From Eubacterium sp. (GTDB taxonomy: Bacteria > Bacillota_A > Clostridia > Peptostreptococcales > Anaerovoracaceae): a stretch of 5,747 bases of DNA. The position numbers were made by a program, and so were the translations under genes. The stretch lies in assembly GCA_021769545.1 (NCBI GenBank), contig JAETSS010000093.1, positions 1 to 5,747 of the forward strand. The letters run 5' to 3'. Under the pieces are notes generated by a model. The model worked only from the letters and a program-made list of their open reading frames with translations. It was not told where the DNA came from and searched no databases. Of the stretch, positions 1 through 5,223 are shown piece by piece (the stretch's first letter is position 1; each line of letters begins with the position of its first letter).

Positions 1-14
1 GGATTTTATTGATA

Positions 15-244
15 ATTTCAATCCACGCACCCACGAGGGGTGCGACTCAGTATTAAAAAATAAAAGACAACTGTCGAACATGATTTCAATCCACGCACCC
101 ACGAGGGGTGCGACAAATTTATGGAGGGTTAAAAGATGGGAAAATTTATTTCAATCCACGCACCCACGAGGGGTGCGACTTAAGGAGGATAAATCATCAT
201 GGCTAAACAGTTATTTCAATCCACGCACCCACGAGGGGTGCGAC
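15..244 (-). CRISPR. CRISPR array, type I-C-like repeat, leader-proximal end (4 repeats, 3 spacers; continues off left edge)
   Basis: Four identical 32-bp repeats lie at 15-46, 83-114, 148-179 and 213-244. They are separated by unrelated spacers of 36, 33 and 33 bp (47-82, 115-147, 180-212). Read on the minus strand the repeat begins GTCGCACCCC and ends GTGGATTGAAAT, which is the classic type I-C repeat layout; GCACCC and GGGTGC form the crRNA hairpin stem. That orientation and the AT-rich sequence to the right place the leader at about 245 onward, so 180-212 is the newest spacer. No degenerate repeat is seen, and the older end lies outside the window. No cas gene is present here, so the subtype rests on the repeat alone. 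Confidence 0.96.
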
Positions 245-361
245 CGCAATATATCGTATTAGTATATGATTATTACTCTATATACAGCAATATATTGATT
301 TCATGCATTTATTATATAATAAATTATAGTTCATTATAGCACTTTTTTGGTGCGAATGCTC
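245..361 (-). promoter_or_regulatory. CRISPR leader with pre-crRNA promoter
   Basis: This very AT-rich stretch abuts the last repeat on the side expected for a leader in a type I-C-like array. On the minus strand an extended -10 (TGC then TATAAT, with TATAAT at 333-338) points towards the array; the -35 at 356-361 (GAGCAT, 17-bp spacer) is poor. Another TATAAT lies at 323-328, part of a 10-bp spaced duplication of ATTATAG. A small inverted repeat, GCAC and GTGC around a run of six T, lies at 339-353. The leader function is inferred from position and composition. Confidence 0.7.
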
Positions 362-515
362 TGAGGTTTTATGTTTACTTGTATTTCGCACTTAAAACAA
401 TTATAAATTTCATGTTTATATCCACGTGTTCACACGCAAAAAAGAAGTGTACAACGCGTATTGAAAATTTATATCTTTACCAGAACTATTCATTTTCAAC
501 TATTATAACTCTAAT

Positions 516-783
516 GTTCCGCGAACGAATACATTTTCGACGTTCATCGCTGAAAGGTTAAATACAGTTTCAGCGGGTTGCTTTGTTTTACACTGCTGCC
601 GCTGAAAAGCAGCTATGAGGTTCCGCGGGCGGGTGCGTTTTCGGCAATCATCGCTGAAAGATTAAATATGATTTCAGCGTTTTGCCCTGTTTTACACTGC
701 TGCCGCTGAAAAGCAGTTCTGAGGTTCCGCGAGCAGGCAACGTTTTCGGCAATCGTCGCTGAAAGGTTAAATACAGTTTCAGC
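516..783. repeat. 104-bp tandem repeat with internal inverted repeats (about 2.6 copies)
   Basis: Units start with GTTCCGCG at 516, 620 and 724. The first two are exactly 104 bp long; the third is cut off after TTTCAGC at 783 and carries a one-base insertion. Each full unit contains GCTGAAA (549, 653), TTTCAGC (568, 672) and a second GCTGAAA (601, 705); the third unit has the first two (758, 777). GCTGAAA and TTTCAGC can form a 7-bp stem with a 12-nt loop in all three copies. A competing 8-9 bp stem joins TTTCAGCG(G) to (C)CGCTGAAA within the full units. The hairpin arms are invariant while other bases differ. Function is unknown; it could be a structured non-coding RNA, a protein-binding array or an intergenic repeat family. 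Confidence 0.9.
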
Positions 784-851
784 AATACCCTTATAGATAT
801 CTCGCTGTTCCATCCAAATGCGGATAATACCGCAAACGATATTTCCTGCAC

Positions 852-901
852 AAAAAAGAACAGGTCCGCCATATTTAAATGCATTTTACGCGTCCTGTTC
901 T
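852..901 (-). terminator. Intrinsic terminator of the ybaK-like/hyp/MBL operon
   Basis: On the minus strand, downstream of the MBL stop codon, AGAACAGG (894-901) pairs with CCTGTTCT (857-864), and the stem runs into a run of six T (852-857). The loop is long (29 nt) and may itself be partly paired. Position, 34 nt after the stop codon, and the T-run make a rho-independent terminator the natural reading. Its T-run end is nearly identical to the terminator at 5054-5101. Confidence 0.8.
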
Positions 902-934
902 GTTCCCTTTTCTTATTATCCGCTAATATCTATT

Positions 935-1804
935 CTATACGGTCTTCCACATCATCACATTGTCTACGAACTTGCATTCCAGTTCACCTCTGTCCTGCAG
1001 ATATGTGAGATAGCATTTAGTGGTAGATGACAGCAGTGCGTGGTTTGCTACGTTGCATCTCATACCGAGTATCTCGAACAGTCCCTTCAATATACTGTCG
1101 AGTCCTTTGTAATCCGAACACAATGTCTTTATCTGCTCTATCATCCACTCTATGTTTTCTCTGTTGAGATCCGCGATCTCCGTGATGTCGGTCTCTGCAA
1201 TGCCATGAGCCGGTATGAAGAGCCTGCCGTCGAGTTTTTTTATGAATTCCAGCGTCGACAGGTAACCGCCCACATCATACAGATATCCGAACCTGCGCTT
1301 TTCCATATATCTCTTATTGAGGTATGAATCAGCAAGGAACCATACGTCATCATCGGTCTTCACGCCTACCATGCCGAAGGTATGTCCCGGCAGATACTCC
1401 CAGCTTATTCCGTCGAGTTTATTATCCTCCAGCGCTTTGAAGCCTATCTTTCCGGGATGGGTGAATATGTGTCTCAGCTTTCCCGCCGGATTGCCTCCGA
1501 ACATATACGCCGCTTCAAGCTCCGAATAGTGAGCGAATGCCATATCGTAAGCAGTGCAGTAGGCCGGTATCCCATATTTTTTCATCAGAAATTCGTTGCC
1601 GCCCAGATGATCTATATGTGTATGTGTATTGATGATGTAGTCTATGGTCCACCCTTGCGATGTGATTATCTCGTCGATCTTTTCACCGTCGCCTTTTGAT
1701 CCTGTATCTATCAGGCATACGCTGTGATCACCTGTCTTATATACACCTATATTGGTATCATGCTTTATATAATATGTCTTCTCTCCTGCCTGCTTTAATT
1801 CCAT
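935..1804 (-). CDS. MBL-fold metallo-hydrolase, last gene of the hyp operon
   Basis: This 289-residue protein has the metallo-beta-lactamase fold signature. THTHIDHLGG at residues 60-69 supplies H61, H63, D65 and H66; further likely metal ligands are H141 (LPGHT), D159 (FLADS) and H200 (IPAHG). These fit a dinuclear metal site in an intact, probably cytoplasmic enzyme; no signal peptide is seen. The last 80 or so residues, ending RGELECKF...W, resemble the winged-helix tail found in LACTB2-like MBL proteins. The substrate cannot be told from sequence; thioesterase, glyoxalase II-like and nuclease activities all occur in the superfamily. The start is supported by AAGGAG 11 nt upstream, with GAGG directly before the ATG. 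It lies 44 nt after hypE on the same strand with no terminator between, so co-transcription is likely. A role in hydrogenase maturation would be guesswork. Confidence 0.93.
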   Translation of the reverse strand: MELKQAGEKTYYIKHDTNIGVYKTGDHSVCLIDTGSKGDGEKIDEIITSQGWTIDYIINTHTHIDHLGGNEFLMKKYGIPAYCTAYDMAFAHYSELEAAYMFGGNPAGKLRHIFTHPGKIGFKALEDNKLDGISWEYLPGHTFGMVGVKTDDDVWFLADSYLNKRYMEKRRFGYLYDVGGYLSTLEFIKKLDGRLFIPAHGIAETDITEIADLNRENIEWMIEQIKTLCSDYKGLDSILKGLFEILGMRCNVANHALLSSTTKCYLTYLQDRGELECKFVDNVMMWKTV

Positions 1805-1848
1805 CCTCGTTCTTTCTCCTTATCCTGACAAATCCTTTCACGTCATAC

Positions 1849-2829
1849 CTAGCATATCCTCGGAAGGCCTTCGCCGTACAATACGTCGAATCTTCTGGTA
1901 GCTCCCAGTCTCGTCCTTATATATGCTCCGCTGCCTTCTCCGACAGTGCCTATGATGGCAGCGTCTTTTCCATGTTCTGTCGCCTTCATGGCTTCAAGGG
2001 CCTTCTGAACATCCTCTCCGGAAACGACAGCTATCATCTTTCCCTCGTTTCCCATATACAGCGGATCGAGCCCCAGTATATCCGAAAATCCTCTAACCTC
2101 GTCCAGCACCGGGATGCTTTCCTCATCCAGCTCTATCATGCACTGCGAACTGTCTGCGATCTCATTGAGCACAGTCCCGAGCCCTCCGCGTGTAACGTCG
2201 CGCATAGCCTTTACATGGACTCCCGCTTCGAACAAACTGTTTACCACATCGTTAAGAGCGGCGCAGTCGCTTTTGATATCGTTTTCTATTTCCATTCTGT
2301 GGCTGAGTATGCATGCGTGATGATCCCCGAGATTTCCCGACACGATGATCGCGTCTCCCGGCTTGCAGTTGCTGCTGCTGACATCTCTGTCCTCCGGTAT
2401 CTCGCCTATGCCTGTGGTATTGATGTAAAGTCCGCCGCTGCCTTCCACCACCTTGGTGTCTCCAGCTACCACAATCACTCCGGCTTCACGTGCCTGTGCT
2501 GCCATGGACTCAACTATTTTGTCCAGAAGCTCTATCTCAAGGCCTTCTTCCATGATGAATCCGCATGTTATATATTTAGGCACGGCTCCCATCATCAGAA
2601 GATCGTTCACCGTACCGCATACGCACAGCTTTCCTATATCTCCGCCCTTGAAAACAAGGGGCGTCACAACGAAGGAATCTGTGCTGCAGGCTATCCTGCC
2701 CTTTACCGTAAGGACCGCCGCATCCTCCATCCTGTCAAGTATCTGATTTTTAAAATGCTTTCCGAATACTTCGCTCATAAGCTGTGCGGAGGATTTTCCG
2801 CCGCTTCCGTGAGCCATAGTTATTTTCAT
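1849..2829 (-). CDS. hypE: Hydrogenase maturation factor HypE (carbamoyl dehydratase)
   Basis: HypE takes a carbamoyl group, made from carbamoyl phosphate by HypF, onto its C-terminal cysteine. It then dehydrates it with ATP to a thiocyanate, which supplies the cyanide ligands of the [NiFe]-hydrogenase iron. The 326-residue product has the usual family length and ends in LPRIC, so the essential terminal cysteine (C326) is present. Other family features are the N-terminal MAHGSGGK (residues 5-12), CSTDSFVVTPLVFKGGDIGKL (about 48-68), the AGDTKVV stretch (122-128), DVTRGGLG (211-218) and MGNEGK (259-264). This is the PurM/AIR synthase-like ATP-binding fold. AAGGAG stands 6 nt before the ATG. 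It follows hypD by 18 nt. HypF, its carbamoyl donor partner, is not in the window. Confidence 0.98.
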   Translation of the reverse strand: MKITMAHGSGGKSSAQLMSEVFGKHFKNQILDRMEDAAVLTVKGRIACSTDSFVVTPLVFKGGDIGKLCVCGTVNDLLMMGAVPKYITCGFIMEEGLEIELLDKIVESMAAQAREAGVIVVAGDTKVVEGSGGLYINTTGIGEIPEDRDVSSSNCKPGDAIIVSGNLGDHHACILSHRMEIENDIKSDCAALNDVVNSLFEAGVHVKAMRDVTRGGLGTVLNEIADSSQCMIELDEESIPVLDEVRGFSDILGLDPLYMGNEGKMIAVVSGEDVQKALEAMKATEHGKDAAIIGTVGEGSGAYIRTRLGATRRFDVLYGEGLPRIC

Positions 2830-2847
2830 CTTCTTCTCCTTAATGAA

Positions 2848-3894
2848 CTAATGAACATTTCTGTACCATATGCCGCATGACCCTTCCGCCGAGACCATAC
2901 AAGGTCCGAAGGGATCCATAGGGCTGCATTTCCTGCCGAACATCGGGCACTGATCCGGGTTTATCCTGCCGACGATAACGTCTCCGCACCGACATTCCTT
3001 AGGAAGCTCCATATCCTCGTAAAGCTCCCTGCTGCCGCCGTCGTATCCACCCAGCTCTTTTTTCAGATAGAATCCCGAGTCTTCTATTATCCCAAGGCCT
3101 CTCCACATAGCAGGACCCGTTTCGAAAACATCAGCTATCACGTCCAGAGCCTTTCTGTTGCCGTCATCCTTTACCGCATTCCTGTAAAGGTTCTCCGTTT
3201 CGCCGCTTCCGGTTTCTATCTGCTTTACTATCCTGTATATGGCCGCCAGTATATGCTCCGCTTCAAAGCCCGCCACCACAAAGGGTTTACCATAGCGCTC
3301 AGCCAGAGGCTCGTATACATGACAGCCGGTGATCACGCTGACGTGACCGGGACATATGAATCCGTCCACGTCCTCCTGATTGTCGCATATCCATTCCAGC
3401 GCAGGTATGGCTGTCTTGAGGGCTGTCACCAGCTTTATGTTCTTCACGCCCTGCGCCATGGCTTCACGTATCATCAAGCCATAGGCGGGCGCGGTGGTCT
3501 CAAAGCCCACAGCCGCCACTACATACGTCGTACTGAGATCGGCCTTTGCCTTTTCCAATGCCTCAAATGGCGAATACATTATCTGTACATTTATATTGCC
3601 TCTGCCCTTGGCCTCCGAAAGGCTGCCATTTTTGCCCGGCACCTTCATCATATCTCCGAAGGTGAGCAGCACGTGGTTTTCCTTTGACGCATATTCTATA
3701 CATTTATCTATATATGCCGTAGGTGTTACGCACACGGGACAGCCCGGTCCCGATATGAGCTTTATCTTAGATGATATGAGGCTCCTTATGCCGCTTTTGA
3801 AAATAGAGGCCGTGTGGGTCCCGCAGACCTCCATCAGCTTCAGCGGTCTGCCGTCGTATTCCTTTAAATAATCGATGACCTGTTTTATATCCAT
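2848..3894 (-). CDS. hypD: Hydrogenase maturation factor HypD (iron-sulfur scaffold)
   Basis: HypD is the redox-active scaffold on which, with HypC, the Fe(CN)2CO moiety is assembled from HypE-bound cyanide. The 348 residues carry the conserved motifs in order: MEVCGTHT (21-28), SGPGCPVC (48-55) with the C52/C55 thiol pair, GFETTAP (130-136), FICPGHVSVI (179-188) and PFVVAGFE (204-211). A C-terminal cysteine-rich region (C301, C303, C316, C323, C332, C340) holds the [4Fe-4S] cluster ligands. Nothing looks broken. The gene starts 4 nt after the hypC stop, with purine-rich GGAGGAG inside the end of hypC, so translation may be coupled to hypC. That fits the one-to-one HypC-HypD complex known for this family. 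Confidence 0.98.
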   Translation of the reverse strand: MDIKQVIDYLKEYDGRPLKLMEVCGTHTASIFKSGIRSLISSKIKLISGPGCPVCVTPTAYIDKCIEYASKENHVLLTFGDMMKVPGKNGSLSEAKGRGNINVQIMYSPFEALEKAKADLSTTYVVAAVGFETTAPAYGLMIREAMAQGVKNIKLVTALKTAIPALEWICDNQEDVDGFICPGHVSVITGCHVYEPLAERYGKPFVVAGFEAEHILAAIYRIVKQIETGSGETENLYRNAVKDDGNRKALDVIADVFETGPAMWRGLGIIEDSGFYLKKELGGYDGGSRELYEDMELPKECRCGDVIVGRINPDQCPMFGRKCSPMDPFGPCMVSAEGSCGIWYRNVH

Positions 3895-3898
3895 ATTC

Positions 3899-4114
3899 CT
3901 ACTGCAGCTCCTCCAGCTCCGTGAACAGATCGATAAGCTCCTGAGCCTTATCCTGTTCCATCACTTCTATGGCACAGCCTGCGTGTACCAGTACATACTG
4001 TCCCACCTTAGGCTCTACCAGTCCTGTATTCACATCGACGAGATTTCCGTTGAAATCCACCTTTGCCTTGTTGTCAAAGAGTTCGGTGACTCTTCCCGGT
4101 ATAGCTATACACAT
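3899..4114 (-). CDS. hypC: Hydrogenase maturation chaperone HypC/HybG family
   Basis: A 71-residue OB-fold chaperone that shuttles the Fe(CN)2CO unit between HypD and the hydrogenase large subunit. It begins MCIAIPGRV: after removal of Met1 the exposed Cys2 is the essential iron-binding residue. The second family landmark is the histidine in VLVHAGCAIE (H44). The acidic, leucine-rich tail from about residue 52 is the usual C-terminal helix. An excellent GAGGAGG lies at 4121-4127, 6 nt from the ATG and inside the end of the preceding YbaK-like gene, whose stop is only 1 nt away. Close spacing to hypD downstream fits a hypCDE module. Whether it serves one or several hydrogenases cannot be told. 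Confidence 0.97.
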   Translation of the reverse strand: MCIAIPGRVTELFDNKAKVDFNGNLVDVNTGLVEPKVGQYVLVHAGCAIEVMEQDKAQELIDLFTELEELQ

Positions 4115-4115
4115 A

Positions 4116-4598
4116 TTATTCCTCCTCAGGTATCTTGCAGACGTCTATCCACTGGCGAACGCCGGAATACTTCTCAAGCTCGTCACATGTAAGCTCTATG
4201 GCGCTGTTGCTGCTCCCGCATGCCGGAAAGACAGTCTCAAACCGCTTCATGGAAACGTCCGCATAAATCTCTGTATCTTCATTATCAACTGCGAAGGCAC
4301 ATACTCCGCCTACGGCATGTCCCGTATATTTGAGCACATCGTCGGCGCTCAGCATCTTGGGCTTGAATCCGAAATGACGCTTGAACTTGCCGTTGTTCAC
4401 CTTAGTATCTCCTGCCGTCTGTATCAGGATACATCCGCCGTCAGGTCTGTAAAAGGACAGCGTCTTGCATATCCTAGCCGGTTCTGTGCCTGCCGCCTTC
4501 GCCGCAAGCTCTACTGTGGCGCTGGAAGCATCGAATTCCATGATGCGGTCTTCAATGCCTAATGTACTGAAATATTTTCTTACTGCCTCGATAGACAT
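4116..4598 (-). CDS. YbaK/EbsC-family aminoacyl-tRNA deacylase-like protein
   Basis: The 160-residue product matches the YbaK/ProX editing-domain family, whose members hydrolyse mischarged aminoacyl-tRNA, typically Cys- or Ala-tRNA(Pro), in the cytoplasm. Visible landmarks are KTL (K45, the position of the conserved lysine), GDTKVNNGKFKR (63-74), TGHAVGGVCAFA (92-103) and ACGSSNSAIEL (126-136). These lie in family order over the full domain length. AGGA 8-9 nt before the ATG supports the start. It is the first gene of the operon with hypCDE and the MBL gene, with a promoter about 90 nt upstream. Nothing known ties this family to hydrogenase maturation, so the neighbourhood may be convenience rather than function. 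Exact tRNA specificity is unknown; a free-standing protein of unclear substrate is the safest description. Confidence 0.92.
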   Translation of the reverse strand: MSIEAVRKYFSTLGIEDRIMEFDASSATVELAAKAAGTEPARICKTLSFYRPDGGCILIQTAGDTKVNNGKFKRHFGFKPKMLSADDVLKYTGHAVGGVCAFAVDNEDTEIYADVSMKRFETVFPACGSSNSAIELTCDELEKYSGVRQWIDVCKIPEEE

Positions 4599-4637
4599 TT
4601 TCCGTTCCTCGCTTTCTTTTCTGTGGCTTCATGCCGG

Positions 4638-4663
4638 AAAAAGCCCGGATCAGACGCCGGTGC
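4638..4663 (-). terminator. Possible attenuator hairpin in the operon's 5' leader
   Basis: In the untranslated leader on the minus strand, GC-A-CCGG pairs with CCGG-GC around an 8-nt loop (4643-4663). The stem has one bulged A and is followed at once by five T (4638-4642). An outer stem, GTGGCT (4675-4680) with AGCCAC (4623-4628), could enclose or compete with it. The stem is only 6 bp and I see no recognisable riboswitch or leader peptide, so this is a weak call. Confidence 0.3.
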
Positions 4664-4686
4664 TTTTCTCACACAGCCACCTTGAT

Positions 4687-4715
4687 ATTATACAATTATT
4701 TCAGCGTTTCGTAAA
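4687..4715 (-). promoter_or_regulatory. Sigma-A-type promoter for the ybaK-like/hypCDE/MBL operon
   Basis: On the minus strand a TATAAT -10 (4687-4692) and a TTTACG -35 (4710-4715) are separated by exactly 17 bp (4693-4709). Transcription should start near 4680, giving a leader of about 80 nt before the YbaK-like ATG at 4598. No other promoter is obvious within the operon. The 73-bp motif array begins 40 bp upstream of the -35. Confidence 0.75.
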
Positions 4716-4754
4716 CACATCTGTTTTCGGTATTTAATAGCGCGGCTTGCTGCA

Positions 4755-5015
4755 GATTCCAAAAGCACTGCTCTGTATGCCAATACTTTTTGGAATTTCA
4801 CCCCTAATACGGCTGTTCTCGCCGGTGGATTCCAAAAGATTGAGGTGAAATCGCATGATCCTTTGGAAAAAATGCGGTAAAATTGGTTTAATCAGGTCGG
4901 GATTCCAAAAAATCGTGGTCTCTAAGCTATGATCTTTGGAACCGACACCCCGAGACTAGTCCATAAGCGTCCGCATTCCAAGAGATTGCGCTTTTACATA
5001 AAAAATTTTGGATTC
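4755..5015. repeat. Array of alternating TTCCAAAA / TTTTGGAA motifs, 73-bp period (4 units)
   Basis: Four units begin at 4755, 4828, 4901 and 4974, exactly 73 bp apart. Each starts with (G/C)ATTCCAAAA-like sequence and ends about 41 bp later with an inverted copy (TTTTGGAA, CTTTGGAA, CTTTGGAA, TTTTGGAT). Exactly 32 bp separates one unit from the next in all three gaps. Motif centres lie at 4760.5, 4791.5, 4833.5, 4864.5, 4906.5, 4937.5, 4979.5 and 5009.5, so spacings alternate 31 and 42 bp (the last is 30). The sequence between motifs is essentially unrelated, unlike a CRISPR or a recent tandem duplication. The site lies upstream of the hyp operon promoter and downstream of the transporter terminator. 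Function unknown; an operator array for a DNA-binding protein or a chain of hairpins are both possible. Confidence 0.88.
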
Positions 5016-5053
5016 TCCCCCACACAAAACAGTCCGCCGACATGCCGCTGCAC

Positions 5054-5101
5054 AAAAAAGAGCGGTGCACTAACGATCATTTTCCGCTAATACAGCCGCT
5101 C
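5054..5101 (-). terminator. Intrinsic terminator of the NSS transporter/MetS-like operon
   Basis: On the minus strand GAGCGG (5096-5101) pairs with CCGCTC (5060-5065), followed by six T (5054-5059), 15 nt after the small gene's stop codon. An alternative AGCGG arm at 5084-5088 gives a shorter hairpin with the same 3' arm. The 14-bp stretch CTGCACAAAAAAGA (5048-5061, plus strand) is identical to 846-859 at the other terminator. Confidence 0.75.
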
Positions 5102-5115
5102 CGAAAAAAGCATGC

Positions 5116-5223
5116 TTATTTTTCTTTTCTGCTATGTTTAAAGGCTATGGCGCATGACAGTCCGAAGCCTCCCCACAGGCCTACGCAGCCTATGATCATC
5201 ATTATGATGGCACTTGTGCTCAT
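5116..5223 (-). CDS. MetS-like small subunit of an NSS-family amino-acid transporter
   Basis: A 35-residue protein beginning MSTSAIIMMIIGCVGLWGG and ending KHSRKEK. It is one hydrophobic segment (about residues 5-28) with a basic tail, so it should cross the membrane once with the tail inside. Small proteins of this kind, the MetS family (methionine/alanine importer small subunit), are encoded directly after NSS transporters and are needed for full transport in the characterised Corynebacterium MetPS system. Here the ATG overlaps the transporter stop by one base (TAATG), and a perfect AGGAGGT (5230-5236) lies 6 nt upstream inside the transporter gene, so translational coupling is clear. The family call rests on size, hydrophobic pattern and position; the transported amino acid is not known. 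Confidence 0.85.
   Translation of the reverse strand: MSTSAIIMMIIGCVGLWGGFGLSCAIAFKHSRKEK

Larger units (their letters stand above)
245..934. other. Non-coding stretch between the CRISPR array and the MBL gene
   Basis: I see no credible gene here. Open frames are short, lack well-placed ribosome binding sites, and run through repeats whose 104-bp period is not a multiple of three. The stretch holds the CRISPR leader (245-361), a low-complexity section (362-515), the 104-bp repeats (516-783), a GCGG-ATAATA-CCGC palindrome (820-833) and the terminator of the minus-strand operon (852-901). In the 362-515 part, a perfect palindrome CGTGTTCACACG sits at 425-436. A TTGAAAA/TTTTCAA inverted repeat at 461-467 and 493-499, followed by GTTCCGCG at 516, may be a decayed further copy of the repeat unit. 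Confidence 0.75.

Noticed and set aside
80..262. A 60-codon plus-strand open frame through the CRISPR array
   Set aside because: It consists of repeat and spacer sequence; the repeated peptide (STHPRG / PRTHEG) is just the CRISPR repeat in two frames.
339..353. GCAC - six T - GGTGC as a terminator
   Set aside because: The stem is only 4 bp and the T-run is in the loop rather than after the stem; it is better treated as part of the CRISPR leader.
425..436. Palindrome CGTGTTCACACG as an operator
   Set aside because: It is a perfect 12-bp palindrome, but it has no promoter or gene next to it to support a regulatory role.
613..884. Two overlapping minus-strand open frames in the 104-bp repeat
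   Set aside because: The period is not a multiple of three, so the repeat changes frame between units; no convincing ribosome binding site, and the longer one starts inside the operon terminator.
1696..2880. A 394-codon plus-strand open frame
   Set aside because: It lies antisense to hypE and parts of its neighbours. It has no domain I recognise, while hypE on the other strand has all family motifs and a ribosome binding site.
3875..4562. Plus-strand open frames of 105 and 197 codons over hypC and the YbaK-like gene
   Set aside because: Both are antisense shadows of minus-strand genes that are clearly recognised by motif.
4555..4632. Short upstream open frame starting at the ATG at 4632 in the operon leader
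   Set aside because: No ribosome binding site before it, it is out of frame with and overlaps the YbaK-like gene, and its content (basic, low complexity) gives no sign of a leader peptide.
4755..5015. The 73-bp array as a second CRISPR array
   Set aside because: Only short motifs at unit ends are conserved; a CRISPR repeat would be 23-50 bp of near-identical sequence. No leader or cas gene is near it.
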